Source of the DNA: Gracilibacillus ureilyticus
Lineage (GTDB): Bacteria; Bacillota; Bacilli; Bacillales; Amphibacillaceae
Reading direction: 5' to 3'
DNA: 64,000 nt
NCBI RefSeq assembly: GCF_900111195.1
Contig: NZ_FOGL01000020.1
Location: 11,468-75,467, forward strand
Below are positions 1-8,781 of this stretch, piece by piece. The notes below the pieces were generated by a model that saw nothing but the letters and a program-made list of their open reading frames with translations, was not told where the DNA came from and did not search any database. The position numbers and the translations under genes are program-made. The stretch's first letter is position 1; each line of letters begins with the position of its first letter.

Positions 1-127
1 TTTTCCCGACGCGATGGCTTTCAGATCACCTCCGAACTTCTTCGCTCCAATTTTTCCCGACGCGATGGCTTTCAGAACGCATCCGAACTTCTTCGCTCCT
101 ACTTTCCCCTCATGCGATGGCTTTCAG
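1..127. repeat. Tandem repeat, period about 51-52 bp, cut by window edge
   Basis: The block GCGATGGCTTTCAG occurs at 11-24, 62-75 and 114-127, and CCGAACTTCTTCGCTCC at 32-48 and 83-99. This gives at least two and a half head-to-tail units of 51-52 bp. The third unit is diverged just before its shared block (CCCCTCAT in place of CCCGAC). No open reading frame covers it. The array probably continues to the left of the window. The unit is rich in CGAAG/GCTCC-type words, like other extragenic repeats in this window, but I cannot name the family. Confidence 0.8.
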
Positions 128-297
128 CAGCACTAAAGAGGCACCGATTTCCTTGCGTAGCGTTTCCGTTCCTGCTTTCTGGGCTTTTCAATTACGCATT
201 TCCTTAGTTGCTGAATAATCATGTCTTCATCATCTTGTACTTCAGCTATAAATATCTTTCGGAAAATTAAATGTTTGTATTTACAAGAAAGGATATA
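128..297. other. Non-coding stretch with no recognised element
   Basis: Between the tandem repeat and the terminator of manA I see no plausible gene on either strand, no RNA gene and no clear promoter. It may hold the 3' end region of a gene outside the window. Confidence 0.4.
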
Positions 298-336
298 AAA
301 AAACCGCCCCCCATTACCATTGGGGCGATTTTTCTA
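298..336 (-). terminator. Rho-independent terminator of manA
   Basis: A GC-rich hairpin (arms CGCCCC and GGGGCG around ATTACCAT-type loop) is followed on the minus strand by a run of T residues, just beyond the manA stop codon. A-rich and T-rich flanks on both sides would let it work in both directions. Confidence 0.8.
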
Positions 337-345
337 TAAAATAGT

Positions 346-1302
346 TTATGTATGTGAAACAATAAATTCTCCATTGCCTTCTAATTTGTATTTGTCCACT
401 GTCGCCGGGATGATAAAGTGATCGCCTTTTTTAATCGTATAACTTTGTCCATTTACTGTTACTACAGCTTCACCTTCGACAAGGCTTACCTGAAGAAAAT
501 CATTATCCCTTACTTTTTCAACAGATCCTTCCAGCTTCCAGTGGTAAACGGTAAAATACTTCTCCTCCACCAGCTTTTTGCTAACCAATCCCTGATTTTT
601 TTCAACTGTCTGATTTAACTGAGGGGTCTCATGTGGAACTGTCGTTACTTCCTTAGCCTGCTTCAGGTGCAGTTCTCTTGTATTTCCTACTGCGTCTGTC
701 CGATTATAATCATATACCCGATAAGTGATGTCAGAACTCTGCTGTGTTTCTAATATGACAATTCCCTTGCCAATCGCGTGAATCGTACCACTTGGCACAT
801 AAACAAAATCACCTGCTTTTACAGGTACTTTCCGCAATAGCTCATCCCATTTTCCATCATCTATAAGTGCCTCTAATTCTTCTTTTGTCTGGGCATGATG
901 GCCGATAATTAATTCTGATCCTTTTTCTGCACTCAGCACATACCAGCATTCCGTTTTTCCGTATGCTTCATTTGCCTGTTCACGGGCATATTTATCATCA
1001 GGATGAACCTGTACAGATAAGTTATCATCTGCATCAAGGATTTTTATCAATAATGGATATGCCTCATTATTATCACTTGATTTATTAAAAAGCTCTCCAT
1101 GATTTTCCCATGCGTCAAGCAGATTTTTCCCTTCTAAAGGACCATTGATGATCTTGCTAGGTCCGTTCGGATGTGCGGAAATGGCCCATGCTTCTCCAGT
1201 CCGTTCATATGGTATCGCGTAGTGAAATTCTGTGTGTAACTTTTTCCCGCCCCAAATCCGTTCCTGAAATACCGGCTGCAAGAAAATTGGTTCTTTATAC
1301 AT
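346..1302 (-). CDS. manA: Mannose-6-phosphate isomerase, class I (ManA)
   Basis: Interconverts mannose 6-phosphate and fructose 6-phosphate in the cytoplasm, linking mannose use to glycolysis or supplying mannose 6-phosphate for glycan synthesis. The 318-residue length fits the short Bacillus-type class I enzymes. Zinc-ligand motifs are visible: QVHPDD near residue 98, KTECWYV near 117 and GTIHAIG near 173, with the cupin barrel on both sides. It stands alone, reading away from oriC, with its own terminator downstream. A candidate sigma-A promoter lies about 190 nt upstream inside the DnaA-box cluster. No PTS gene or regulator is adjacent, so the substrate context is not visible here. Confidence 0.93.
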   Translation of the reverse strand: MYKEPIFLQPVFQERIWGGKKLHTEFHYAIPYERTGEAWAISAHPNGPSKIINGPLEGKNLLDAWENHGELFNKSSDNNEAYPLLIKILDADDNLSVQVHPDDKYAREQANEAYGKTECWYVLSAEKGSELIIGHHAQTKEELEALIDDGKWDELLRKVPVKAGDFVYVPSGTIHAIGKGIVILETQQSSDITYRVYDYNRTDAVGNTRELHLKQAKEVTTVPHETPQLNQTVEKNQGLVSKKLVEEKYFTVYHWKLEGSVEKVRDNDFLQVSLVEGEAVVTVNGQSYTIKKGDHFIIPATVDKYKLEGNGEFIVSHT

Positions 1303-1487
1303 TATTCCATCACCTCATCTATGATTCATACTCATCTAAAGATACTATCATCCTGTGTAAAAATCAAACTAGATCCTCCAATTTATCCACATAACGTCCT
1401 GAATCCCTATAATTATTCACATGTTAATAACGAAATTCATCACATATCCACAAACTTATCCACATACCCACATTTCCGTGTACATAT

Positions 1488-1515
1488 ATTGTACAGAACA
1501 TAAATTCTAGTACAA
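1488..1515 (-). promoter_or_regulatory. Candidate sigma-A promoter for manA
   Basis: On the minus strand TTGTAC (1515-1510) and TACAAT (1493-1488) are separated by 16 bp. Transcription would give a leader of about 180 nt running through several DnaA boxes before the manA start. Judged by pattern only. Confidence 0.45.
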
Positions 1516-1566
1516 TATACATACATCTATTCACATGTCATCCACAGTTTGTGGATAAACAAAATA

Positions 1567-1608
1567 AAAGTGTGGATAAAAGCTTGTTGCTCACTTTTAT
1601 CCACACTT
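1567..1608 (-). terminator. Terminator of htrC built from DnaA-box arms
   Basis: A 15-bp perfect inverted repeat (1568-1582 and 1594-1608) with an 11-nt loop is followed on the minus strand by TTTTATTTTG, directly after the htrC stop. Each arm contains a consensus DnaA box, so the same DNA can serve as terminator in RNA and as paired DnaA sites in DNA. Confidence 0.8.
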
Positions 1609-1609
1609 C

Positions 1610-2851
1610 TTATTCATACGCTAACGTTGTTAACTCAACGGTTGTTTCCTGTTTTTCACCCTCCCGGTAAAAAACAACGGTTAGTGCTTCTCCTACTGTT
1701 TTCTTTTCATATAGGTGTTTTCTTAAATCAACAATGTCTCCAACAGGCTCTCCATCTAGTTCTGTAATCACATCATATGCCTGTAATCCGCCTTCATCGG
1801 CAGGTGACAATGGTTCCACACTTCGGATATATATTCCTTGCTCCACCTCATCAGGTAAGTTTAAACTTCTTTCCCATTCGATTTCTGCTACCTCATTTAA
1901 GGAATATGCCTCTACTCCCAAGAATGGTCTGGTTACTTCCCCTGTTTGTTCTAATTCTTCGATAATTGGTCTGGCATCATCGATCGGGATCGCAAATCCG
2001 ATACCTTCTACAGATGATTCAGCAATTTTCATTGAATTAATTCCGATTAATTGCCCTTGCATATTTATTAATGCCCCGCCACTGTTTCCGGGGTTAATTG
2101 CTGCATCTGTCTGGATAACTTCTGACTGCCAGTCTGCTCTTCCGTCTCCATTAAAGTCCTGTGGGATTGCACGCTGCTTCCCGCTGATAATCCCCTGGGT
2201 TACAGAACCAGACAAATACATTCCGAGAGGATTACCAATCGCAATTGCAGGCTCTCCGACATGGACATTATCTGATTGCCCCAGTTCAATTGCTTTTTCC
2301 GCATGATTTGCATCCATTTCCACAACAGCTAAATCTGTATACATGTCACTTCCGATTAACTGTGCTTCCACTTTTTCCTCATCAGATAATACAATCTCTA
2401 CCTGGTCTGCACCCTGGATCACATGGTGGTTTGTTACAATGAACGCTTTGTCTCCATCAATTTTGTAAATCACTCCAGATCCTGTACCTAATTCACCGGA
2501 CTGTTCCTGAAACCATAAATTTGATTGTGACTGAATATTTACAACACCTACGACTGCCGGTGAAACTTCTGTCACAATGTCCGTTATATTTGATGAAATA
2601 TCAACCTGGACATTCTGGACATCTGATGGCACATTATTAGGATCTTCATTACCATCCTGGTCTGCATTTATTGCTTGTTTTTCCCCAATGATCACTTCAT
2701 ATGGTAACAAATCATTTTTTACAAGGGCAGGCAATACGAGCGCAAATAAAAACGCACCAAGTACCAGACCAATAACTAAAGGAATCATCCAGTTGCTTTT
2801 TCTGCTTTTTTGTCTTGGATAATGATCATCATAGTATCCCAATTTGGTCAC
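1610..2851 (-). CDS. htrC: Membrane-anchored HtrA/DegP-type serine protease with PDZ domain
   Basis: Quality-control protease acting outside the membrane on misfolded exported proteins. The layout is a short cytoplasmic N-terminus, one membrane segment at about residues 22-44, an acidic linker, a trypsin-like domain and one PDZ domain at about 310-405. The catalytic triad is visible: His in TNHHV (about 143), Asp in YTDLAV (173) and Ser in GNSGG (257). The 413-residue length is normal for HtrA/HtrB/HtrC. It is the last gene of the walRKHIJ cluster, 44 bp after walJ, the position of htrC (yyxA) in B. subtilis, so the paralogue name is inferred from synteny. A strong hairpin terminator follows. 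Confidence 0.92.
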   Translation of the reverse strand: MTKLGYYDDHYPRQKSRKSNWMIPLVIGLVLGAFLFALVLPALVKNDLLPYEVIIGEKQAINADQDGNEDPNNVPSDVQNVQVDISSNITDIVTEVSPAVVGVVNIQSQSNLWFQEQSGELGTGSGVIYKIDGDKAFIVTNHHVIQGADQVEIVLSDEEKVEAQLIGSDMYTDLAVVEMDANHAEKAIELGQSDNVHVGEPAIAIGNPLGMYLSGSVTQGIISGKQRAIPQDFNGDGRADWQSEVIQTDAAINPGNSGGALINMQGQLIGINSMKIAESSVEGIGFAIPIDDARPIIEELEQTGEVTRPFLGVEAYSLNEVAEIEWERSLNLPDEVEQGIYIRSVEPLSPADEGGLQAYDVITELDGEPVGDIVDLRKHLYEKKTVGEALTVVFYREGEKQETTVELTTLAYE

Positions 2852-2895
2852 CCTTTGCCATTTTTTATTGATTATCCTTATAATATGCTAAGAAA

Positions 2896-3693
2896 TTAAC
2901 CAACATCATATAAAGGTGTAGGCACTTTCGGATCTGTATCATGTAAACTGATATGATCGCCAACAGAAAAACCGTAGTCGTTCAGGCCATGCTCTACCGA
3001 CATGCGTGCTAATTCCTTCATATTATTATCTTTACTTAAATGTGCCAAATAAATACGTTTTGTTTTGTCATCAATTATATCTTTCAGTGCAAGTGCACAA
3101 TCTTCGTTTGATACGTGGCCGGAATCACCGAGGATTCTCCGCTTCACACTCCATGGATAGCGACCCATCCGGAGCATTTCCACATCATGATTTGCTTCAA
3201 AAATAAGGGCATCTGCACCTTCTACTGTTTTCTTAATTCTTTCTGACACATAGCCTAAGTCAGTGACAAGGGCCACTTTTTTCCCGTTATGATGAAAGGC
3301 ATAAAACATCGGATCAGCCGCATCATGTGACACTGCAAATGATTCCACATCTATATCACCAAATGTCTTAGTTTCTTCCATATTGAATAAAAACTTTTGG
3401 TCTGTTGTTATTTTCCCGATGGAATTCTCCATAGCTTTCCATGTTTTCTCATTGGCATAGATCGGTAAATTATACTTTCTTGCGAAGATACCAAGACCCT
3501 TAATATGGTCACTATGTTCATGTGTAACTAATATCTTGGAAAGTTGTCCTGGGTCAATATCCACTTCTTCAAAAAGCCTTGTCATTTCTTTTCCGCTTAA
3601 ACCTGCGTCTACTAATATTTTTTCCTTATCTGTTCCTATATAGAAAGCATTCCCCGTACTTCCGGAAGCTAAAACACTAAATTGAAAGGTCAT
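2896..3693 (-). CDS. walJ: Metallo-beta-lactamase-fold exonuclease-like protein WalJ (YycJ)
   Basis: Conserved fifth gene of the walRK operon. Family members are metal-dependent nucleases of the MBL fold, reported to act on DNA ends and mismatch repair, and WalJ has also been linked to coordination of cell division with replication. The HxHxDH metal motif is visible as HEHSDH at residues 58-63. Further ligands are suggested by [10 protein letters not shown] and VTDLGYVS, with a late HLSKDN. The 265-residue length matches the family. It follows walI with one base between the stop and start codons, so translational coupling is likely. No signal peptide: cytoplasmic. Confidence 0.93.
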   Translation of the reverse strand: MTFQFSVLASGSTGNAFYIGTDKEKILVDAGLSGKEMTRLFEEVDIDPGQLSKILVTHEHSDHIKGLGIFARKYNLPIYANEKTWKAMENSIGKITTDQKFLFNMEETKTFGDIDVESFAVSHDAADPMFYAFHHNGKKVALVTDLGYVSERIKKTVEGADALIFEANHDVEMLRMGRYPWSVKRRILGDSGHVSNEDCALALKDIIDDKTKRIYLAHLSKDNNMKELARMSVEHGLNDYGFSVGDHISLHDTDPKVPTPLYDVG

Positions 3694-3694
3694 T

Positions 3695-4624
3695 CTAGTT
3701 CACTCCATCTGATAACTCGATATTCTGTAGCAATTGATTCAGAAACTGTGTGATATCCTGCTGTTCCCAATCAGGGTCCAATGGCTGAATCGCCCCAATA
3801 TCACTTACGACATACTCCTGTATATCATTTCTCATTTCTGAAACAAATTCGTTCTCGTCTCTTGTTGAAATATGTCCCTCTACTGCGTTTGCATAATAAT
3901 ATTCAGAGTCATTTACTTCCACTCCCCATGTAGGGATTAATACTTGTACACCATTTGGTAATGGCAATAAGTTGTGATAGCCAAATTCCATTTTTGATAT
4001 AGTAGAACCTGACTGAATGCTGTTACGTCTGAACAAATCTGAGATAACTTTCATTGGATTTGCCAGACCATATTTTTCTTCAGGCTGCTCTTCTGCTTTC
4101 TCGAGGATTGTCTGGACATATGAAGTCATGTCACCATCCTCATTGACATGAATCATCAGGACACCACTCAAATTATAAAAAATCGGGTGATCTATTTTTT
4201 GAAAAAATAGATACGTGTTTGTCTTTTCATCAAGAATATAATTTTCCAGGTCATAACTTTCATCATTCCAGATGTTCTCTACAATGTTATCTCCGGCTTC
4301 GTCAATATCGAAAGCAACAGGATCATCAAATCTTGAGATGATCAGGTGATCCTCGATGATTAGCATGTCCTGGTTTGGTAATTCCTCAAGGGCAGTCATA
4401 TCGTCCTCTGACAGTTCTTTCCGCTGTGCATAAAGCATCGACGCCTCTGTAGGTTCCTCAGGAATGTTATCAAGTCCTTCAATATTCCCCTGGATATTCT
4501 CTTCTAACGATGCTTCGGGTAAAACAGATACTGTCTGCTGATTTTTAATGAATTGCTGTAATAAGAAAATATCAAGGATAAGAAAGCATAAAATGAAAAG
4601 TGTTTTAATTTGTCCCCACTGCAT
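3695..4624 (-). CDS. walI: WalK regulator WalI (YycI)
   Basis: Single-pass membrane protein that, with WalH, binds and restrains or tunes the WalK kinase at the membrane (known from B. subtilis; in Staphylococcus the pair activates). One hydrophobic segment at about residues 7-26 is followed by an extracytoplasmic domain of the YycH/YycI fold. The 309 residues are slightly longer than the B. subtilis protein. Its start overlaps the end of walH by 20 nt in another frame, typical of coupled translation. No catalytic motif is expected or seen; the assignment rests on synteny and the YycI pattern. Confidence 0.92.
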   Translation of the reverse strand: MQWGQIKTLFILCFLILDIFLLQQFIKNQQTVSVLPEASLEENIQGNIEGLDNIPEEPTEASMLYAQRKELSEDDMTALEELPNQDMLIIEDHLIISRFDDPVAFDIDEAGDNIVENIWNDESYDLENYILDEKTNTYLFFQKIDHPIFYNLSGVLMIHVNEDGDMTSYVQTILEKAEEQPEEKYGLANPMKVISDLFRRNSIQSGSTISKMEFGYHNLLPLPNGVQVLIPTWGVEVNDSEYYYANAVEGHISTRDENEFVSEMRNDIQEYVVSDIGAIQPLDPDWEQQDITQFLNQLLQNIELSDGVN

Positions 4625-5972
4625 TTCTCTGCCCTCCTTGATCTACAACCATATCCCTCGTTATAATCTCCCAGCCATTATATGTTTCCACACACCATGT
4701 CGGGATTAGATCATATACCTGCTCCTGCTGTTCAATCCGGTAACCTAACTGGATATTTAATATCCGGTTCATTTCATACTGCTCGCTTTCTTCAAGAAAA
4801 GCTACCAGTTCCTCCGCACTCATCAGTTTTCTGTCTGACCGGTCATATGACTGTGCTAATATCATCAGTGGTCTCGTATATTTAAAAACTTTGCCATTGC
4901 GGTACTCCAGTGACATTGTAGCAATATCCTCAAGGGAATTTGATGAGAAAACAGGGTAATTATTATAGACCATCCGGTACTTTATATTACGTAAAGATGT
5001 ATTCAGATCATATAAACGGTACTTAATGTTCTCTGACTTCTCTGTAAACCAGCCATTGTGTGAATTAATGTGCTCTAACGAATTAGTGAGAAGCTGGTCT
5101 CCAATCCCCTGTATGGCAGTACCTTCCATCTGTTCATTTTGTGTGATGTCATCAGTTGAAAAATCAGTAAATTCCATAAAATATCCTCTGACTACCATTT
5201 GCCTTGTTCCATCTGAATAAGTCTGGCCACCTTCAGGGTTCGGTGAATTTGCCACATCCTGAGGGTTTTGGAAAAAGATACTTTGGAACGTCTGTGTATC
5301 CGGGCTGATCGTAGTGTAACGAAACTTCTTCCCTTTAATATTTGCATCTTTCGGGATATATATCGTCTGGCTATTGCGCACTTCGACAGGCAAATATGTG
5401 ATAAAATCCCCCACAAGCAGCAATTGGTTAAAATGTTCAATCACTTGTGGCATGTTCTGGATATTTGCCCTTATATCAATTCCGTAAGGATCACTGTTTT
5501 CAAAGATGATTTGATTAGAGTCTCTGTTTTCGTCTAAAAAGAGTTTAATGCTTTTAAACTGGGTATCGATGGATACTGGTCCCTCAGTAGAAATGATTTC
5601 AGCTATATAGCTTGATGGCATGGATGTCGGAAAAACAAGTTCCACATAATCAACAGACTCATCGATCCGGTTATTTTCCTCAAGCATCTTAAAGTCGTAT
5701 AAATGAAGATTGGAAACATAGTCGAATATTTCAAGTTCTTCTTTTTTATTTTCGTATCCTACAGTCGTTCCATTTGTATGAAAGACAATCTGATATGGCT
5801 CAATCAAATTCTTTTTATTTTCCTCCATGCCTGCCAATTCTGCTTCTGTTGTCTGATCAGCATCTTCAGCAACCTCATAGGCACGGTCATAATTCCATAT
5901 CGCTAATGTTAACAGAAAGCTTAGTCCAACAAGAAAGGTGAGAATAATCGTTTTCGCTAATTCGAATTTCAT
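4605..5972 (-). CDS. walH: WalK regulator WalH (YycH)
   Basis: Partner of WalI in control of the WalK sensor kinase. One N-terminal membrane segment at about residues 7-27 is followed by a large extracytoplasmic region carrying the YycH fold. Length 455 residues, normal for the family. The gene overlaps the 3' end of walK by 4 nt (ATGA type) and the 5' end of walI by 20 nt, so the three are expressed as one unit. Function is inferred from the family and its fixed position; no enzymatic motif is present. Confidence 0.92.
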   Translation of the reverse strand: MKFELAKTIILTFLVGLSFLLTLAIWNYDRAYEVAEDADQTTEAELAGMEENKKNLIEPYQIVFHTNGTTVGYENKKEELEIFDYVSNLHLYDFKMLEENNRIDESVDYVELVFPTSMPSSYIAEIISTEGPVSIDTQFKSIKLFLDENRDSNQIIFENSDPYGIDIRANIQNMPQVIEHFNQLLLVGDFITYLPVEVRNSQTIYIPKDANIKGKKFRYTTISPDTQTFQSIFFQNPQDVANSPNPEGGQTYSDGTRQMVVRGYFMEFTDFSTDDITQNEQMEGTAIQGIGDQLLTNSLEHINSHNGWFTEKSENIKYRLYDLNTSLRNIKYRMVYNNYPVFSSNSLEDIATMSLEYRNGKVFKYTRPLMILAQSYDRSDRKLMSAEELVAFLEESEQYEMNRILNIQLGYRIEQQEQVYDLIPTWCVETYNGWEIITRDMVVDQGGQRNAVGTN

Positions 5973-7801
5973 CTTCTACCACCCCGCTTTAAATTCATTA
6001 GTGGTAGTGTAAAATAGATGGTTGTGCCTTGTCCTTCTTTACTGTTGGCCCAGATATGACCATGATGTGCTTCGATAATTTCCTTGGAAATGGCAAGTCC
6101 TAAACCAGTACCACCTAATTCACGCGATCTTGCTTTATCTACCCGGTAGAAACGCTCAAAGATCTTGTCTACCTTTTCTCTTGCAATTCCCAGCCCCTGA
6201 TCCTGTATGCTGATTTTAATCCGCTTTCGCTCTCTGATTAACTGGAAAGTAATTTTACCACCTTCCGGAGAGTACTTTATCGCATTTGACATAATATTAT
6301 CGATAACCTGGGTAATCTTATCTGTATCAATCCAGACCTCAATTTTCTCATCAGGTACTTTTCTTTCGATATCGATCAGTTCTGTCTTATTCATATCAAA
6401 CCTGTCCAGAATATGATGAACTAACGGGACAAGGTCTGTCTGTTCTTTATTCATTGTCTTATCTTTATGATCCATCTTCGATAATTGAAGTAAATCATTC
6501 ACAAGACGGATCATCCGGTCTGTCTCATTTTGAGTGACATTTAAGAAATGTGGTGCCAATTCTTTATCTTCCCATGCACCCTCGTTTAATGCTTCGATGT
6601 AACTTTTCATTGTTGTGAGTGGTGTCCGCAGTTCATGGGATACATTGGAAACAAATTCCCGTCGTTCTCTTTCCACTTTTTCCTGTTCGGTTACATCACT
6701 AATAACTGTAATAAGACCCGTAAATGTTTCCTCTTCATCCTGAACAATAGAAAAATTTGCCTTCACTAAAAATAATTCCTCATCTGTACTAAAATCAATG
6801 GTCAGAGATCCTGTCTCTTCCAGCTCTTTTACATCAATTACCTTGTCTTCCATTTGCAGAACTTCTACGATCATTTGGCCTTTTGCCTCTTCAGGAGCAA
6901 TGCCGATCATGTTGGAAGCAGGGCCGTTAATTAATGTAATTGCCCCATTTTCATCTGTCGCAATTACCCCATCGGACATATTGGAGAGTACTGAGCTCAG
7001 TTTGCGTCTTTCTTCTTCCGTCGTCTGGTTAGCAAGCTTTAACCGATCATTCATATTGTTGAAGGTAATCGCCAATTGGCCAATTTCATCTGCTCCATAT
7101 ACGTTAACTTTTTTCGAGAAGTCTCCCCGTGCCATTATCATTGCCTGCTTTCGCATCTCGGTGATTGGTTTCGTAATCGACCGTGCAACAAGAAAACCGA
7201 GTACAATCGACACAACAATTGCCAGCATGGTTGCATTAAGGAATATCTGTGTCACATTTTCTAATAGAGTATATATTTCCTCAATTGACGCATCCACTTG
7301 CAACACACCTACAGGGTTGCCGGTTTCACTATCAACAATCGGAACCGTCCGCCTTAATGTTCGATCATTATTATACTGATTGCGGAATAATTCCTCCTCC
7401 TGCTGGTCAAACTGGAGGGCTACGCTTATATTACTGTCACCTGTGACCCTTTTCCCAATCCGTTCAAGTCTACCGTCAGCCCCTATTACACGCAACTGGG
7501 TATCCACTACCTGCAAATCTGTAAAAATATCAGCAGAGTACCTGTTGATAATATCCTTTACTTCATCCTGCAATGTCGGGCCATCTTCATCTCCAGTTCT
7601 ATCTTTCGTTAACACTTCCTCAAGGTTGGTTACAAGTATCTGCACCCTTTCCTCAAAATTGCTTTCAAAGTTCTTATTCAGGTTATCCTCAAGCTTGTTA
7701 ACGAAATACGCCCCAACAACCTGAATAGCTAATAACAGAAACAGTATCAAAACAATAATTATCTTCAGTCGAATCGATTGAAAGAAACCTACTCTATTCA
7801 T
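5969..7801 (-). CDS. walK: Essential cell-wall sensor histidine kinase WalK
   Basis: Membrane sensor kinase that phosphorylates WalR to match autolysin activity and wall synthesis to growth. Domains in order: TM1 (about 13-34), extracytoplasmic Cache-like domain (about 35-185), TM2 (about 187-207), HAMP (208-260), PAS (about 265-375), HisKA with phospho-acceptor His389 in NVSHELRTPL, then HATPase_c with N box DNIMSNAIKYS and G2 box GGTGLGLAI. Length 610 residues equals that of B. subtilis WalK. It lies 6 bp downstream of walR and overlaps walH by 4 nt. All motifs needed for activity are intact. Confidence 0.97.
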   Translation of the reverse strand: MNRVGFFQSIRLKIIIVLILFLLLAIQVVGAYFVNKLEDNLNKNFESNFEERVQILVTNLEEVLTKDRTGDEDGPTLQDEVKDIINRYSADIFTDLQVVDTQLRVIGADGRLERIGKRVTGDSNISVALQFDQQEEELFRNQYNNDRTLRRTVPIVDSETGNPVGVLQVDASIEEIYTLLENVTQIFLNATMLAIVVSIVLGFLVARSITKPITEMRKQAMIMARGDFSKKVNVYGADEIGQLAITFNNMNDRLKLANQTTEEERRKLSSVLSNMSDGVIATDENGAITLINGPASNMIGIAPEEAKGQMIVEVLQMEDKVIDVKELEETGSLTIDFSTDEELFLVKANFSIVQDEEETFTGLITVISDVTEQEKVERERREFVSNVSHELRTPLTTMKSYIEALNEGAWEDKELAPHFLNVTQNETDRMIRLVNDLLQLSKMDHKDKTMNKEQTDLVPLVHHILDRFDMNKTELIDIERKVPDEKIEVWIDTDKITQVIDNIMSNAIKYSPEGGKITFQLIRERKRIKISIQDQGLGIAREKVDKIFERFYRVDKARSRELGGTGLGLAISKEIIEAHHGHIWANSKEGQGTTIYFTLPLMNLKRGGRR

Positions 7802-7807
7802 GAAAGA

Positions 7808-8512
7808 TTACTCCTGCTCAGGATTCCGCAAATAATAACCGACACCTCTTCGTGTAACAATCCATAAAGGATTACTTGGGTTGTCTTCAATTTTCTCACG
7901 TAAACGTCGCACCGTAACATCTACTGTGCGGACATCTCCGTAATAATCATATCCCCAGACGGTTTCTAAAAGGTGTTCCCGTGTCATTACCTGCCCAATA
8001 TGCCGTGCCAAGTAATGGAGCAATTCAAACTCACGGTGTGTTAACTCAATATAATTTCCATCTCTTGTGACAGTATAGGCATCCGGATGAATCACTAAGG
8101 AACCAATTGTAATATCATTTGTATCACGTTTTTGCTGATCCGGTTCCTGATTCAGTCTTCTGAGATTCGCCTTCACCCTTGCAATAAGTTCACGATTACT
8201 GAAAGGTTTGGTCACATAATCATCAGCACCTAGTTCCAGTCCCAGGACTTTATCTATTTCTGCATCTTTTGCTGTCAGCATAATAATTGGCATGCTGTGT
8301 GTTTTTCTTACCTCACGGCAGACTTCATTTCCATCCTTGTTTGGCAGCATGATATCCAGCAGAATTAAATCAGGGTTTTCATTGATCGCATATTCTATCG
8401 CCTGATCCCCGTCATATGCGCAAATTACATCATAGCCTTCTTTTTCTAAGTTGAACTTTAATATATCGGCAATCGGCTTTTCATCATCTACAACTAATAT
8501 TTTCTGACTCAT
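7808..8512 (-). CDS. walR: Essential response regulator WalR, OmpR family
   Basis: DNA-binding partner of WalK. It controls genes for peptidoglycan hydrolases and their inhibitors. Receiver domain at 1-120 with phospho-acceptor Asp53 in LILLDIMLP, acidic pair Asp9/Asp10 and Lys in VTKPF. A winged-helix C-terminal domain at about 135-230 contains the recognition helix [15 protein letters not shown]. 234 residues, standard for the family. First gene of walRKHIJ-htrC. A promoter with TTGAGC and GATAAT boxes lies 50-75 bp upstream. Confidence 0.97.
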   Translation of the reverse strand: MSQKILVVDDEKPIADILKFNLEKEGYDVICAYDGDQAIEYAINENPDLILLDIMLPNKDGNEVCREVRKTHSMPIIMLTAKDAEIDKVLGLELGADDYVTKPFSNRELIARVKANLRRLNQEPDQQKRDTNDITIGSLVIHPDAYTVTRDGNYIELTHREFELLHYLARHIGQVMTREHLLETVWGYDYYGDVRTVDVTVRRLREKIEDNPSNPLWIVTRRGVGYYLRNPEQE

Positions 8513-8559
8513 AAAAGCACGTCCTTTTTTATATAAAATGTTTTTAGTATACTTTCCTA

Positions 8560-8588
8560 ATTATCTATTTTAACTGATATTTGCTCAA
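8560..8588 (-). promoter_or_regulatory. Candidate sigma-A promoter of the wal operon
   Basis: On the minus strand TTGAGC (8588-8583) and GATAAT (8565-8560) are 17 bp apart, giving a leader of about 40 nt before walR. The spacing is ideal; the -35 box is only fair. Confidence 0.55.
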
Positions 8589-8711
8589 ATGTCTTTTCTT
8601 CTCCATTTAATCCGCTTAACAAATCATTTCCAATCAGCAAAAATGATAGAATGATTATCAATGAGCGGTTGTTCTAATAATCGGGTCTTCTGGCTGTAGT
8701 GATATTGAAAC

Positions 8712-8748
8712 GAAAAACCCCTGCTACTATGCGGTAACAAGGGTTTAA
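8712..8748 (-). terminator. Terminator of the M23 peptidase gene
   Basis: An inverted repeat (AAACCCCTG... and ...CAAGGGTTT) is followed on the minus strand by a TTTTTCGTTTC tail, between the peptidase stop and the wal promoter. It separates the two transcription units. Confidence 0.7.
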
Positions 8749-8781
8749 AATTATCATTTTAGGGTAAATATATTATATGTT

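Larger units (their letters stand above)
1303..1609. other. DnaA-box cluster between manA and htrC
   Basis: This 307-bp gap holds no gene. It has five perfect DnaA boxes (TTATCCACA or complement) at 1383-1391 (+), 1456-1464 (+), 1550-1558 (-), 1571-1579 (-) and 1597-1605 (+). Three one-mismatch boxes lie at 1413-1421, 1444-1452 and 1538-1546. The density rivals oriC itself, but there is no adjacent AT-rich unwinding element. B. subtilis is known to have several origin-proximal DnaA-box clusters outside oriC that act in initiation control, one near yydA, which follows the wal/htrC locus. By position this looks like the counterpart. Confidence 0.85.

Noticed and set aside
1-345. CRISPR array at the left edge
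   Set aside because: Units are contiguous 51-52-bp tandem copies with similar, not unique, intervening sequence, and no cas genes are present.
1734-2306. Open frame on the plus strand inside htrC, about 190 codons
   Set aside because: Antisense shadow of htrC with low-complexity Ser/Pro content and no ribosome site.
6798-7379. Open frame on the plus strand inside walK, about 193 codons
   Set aside because: Shadow of the well-supported walK gene; no ribosome site and no recognisable protein.
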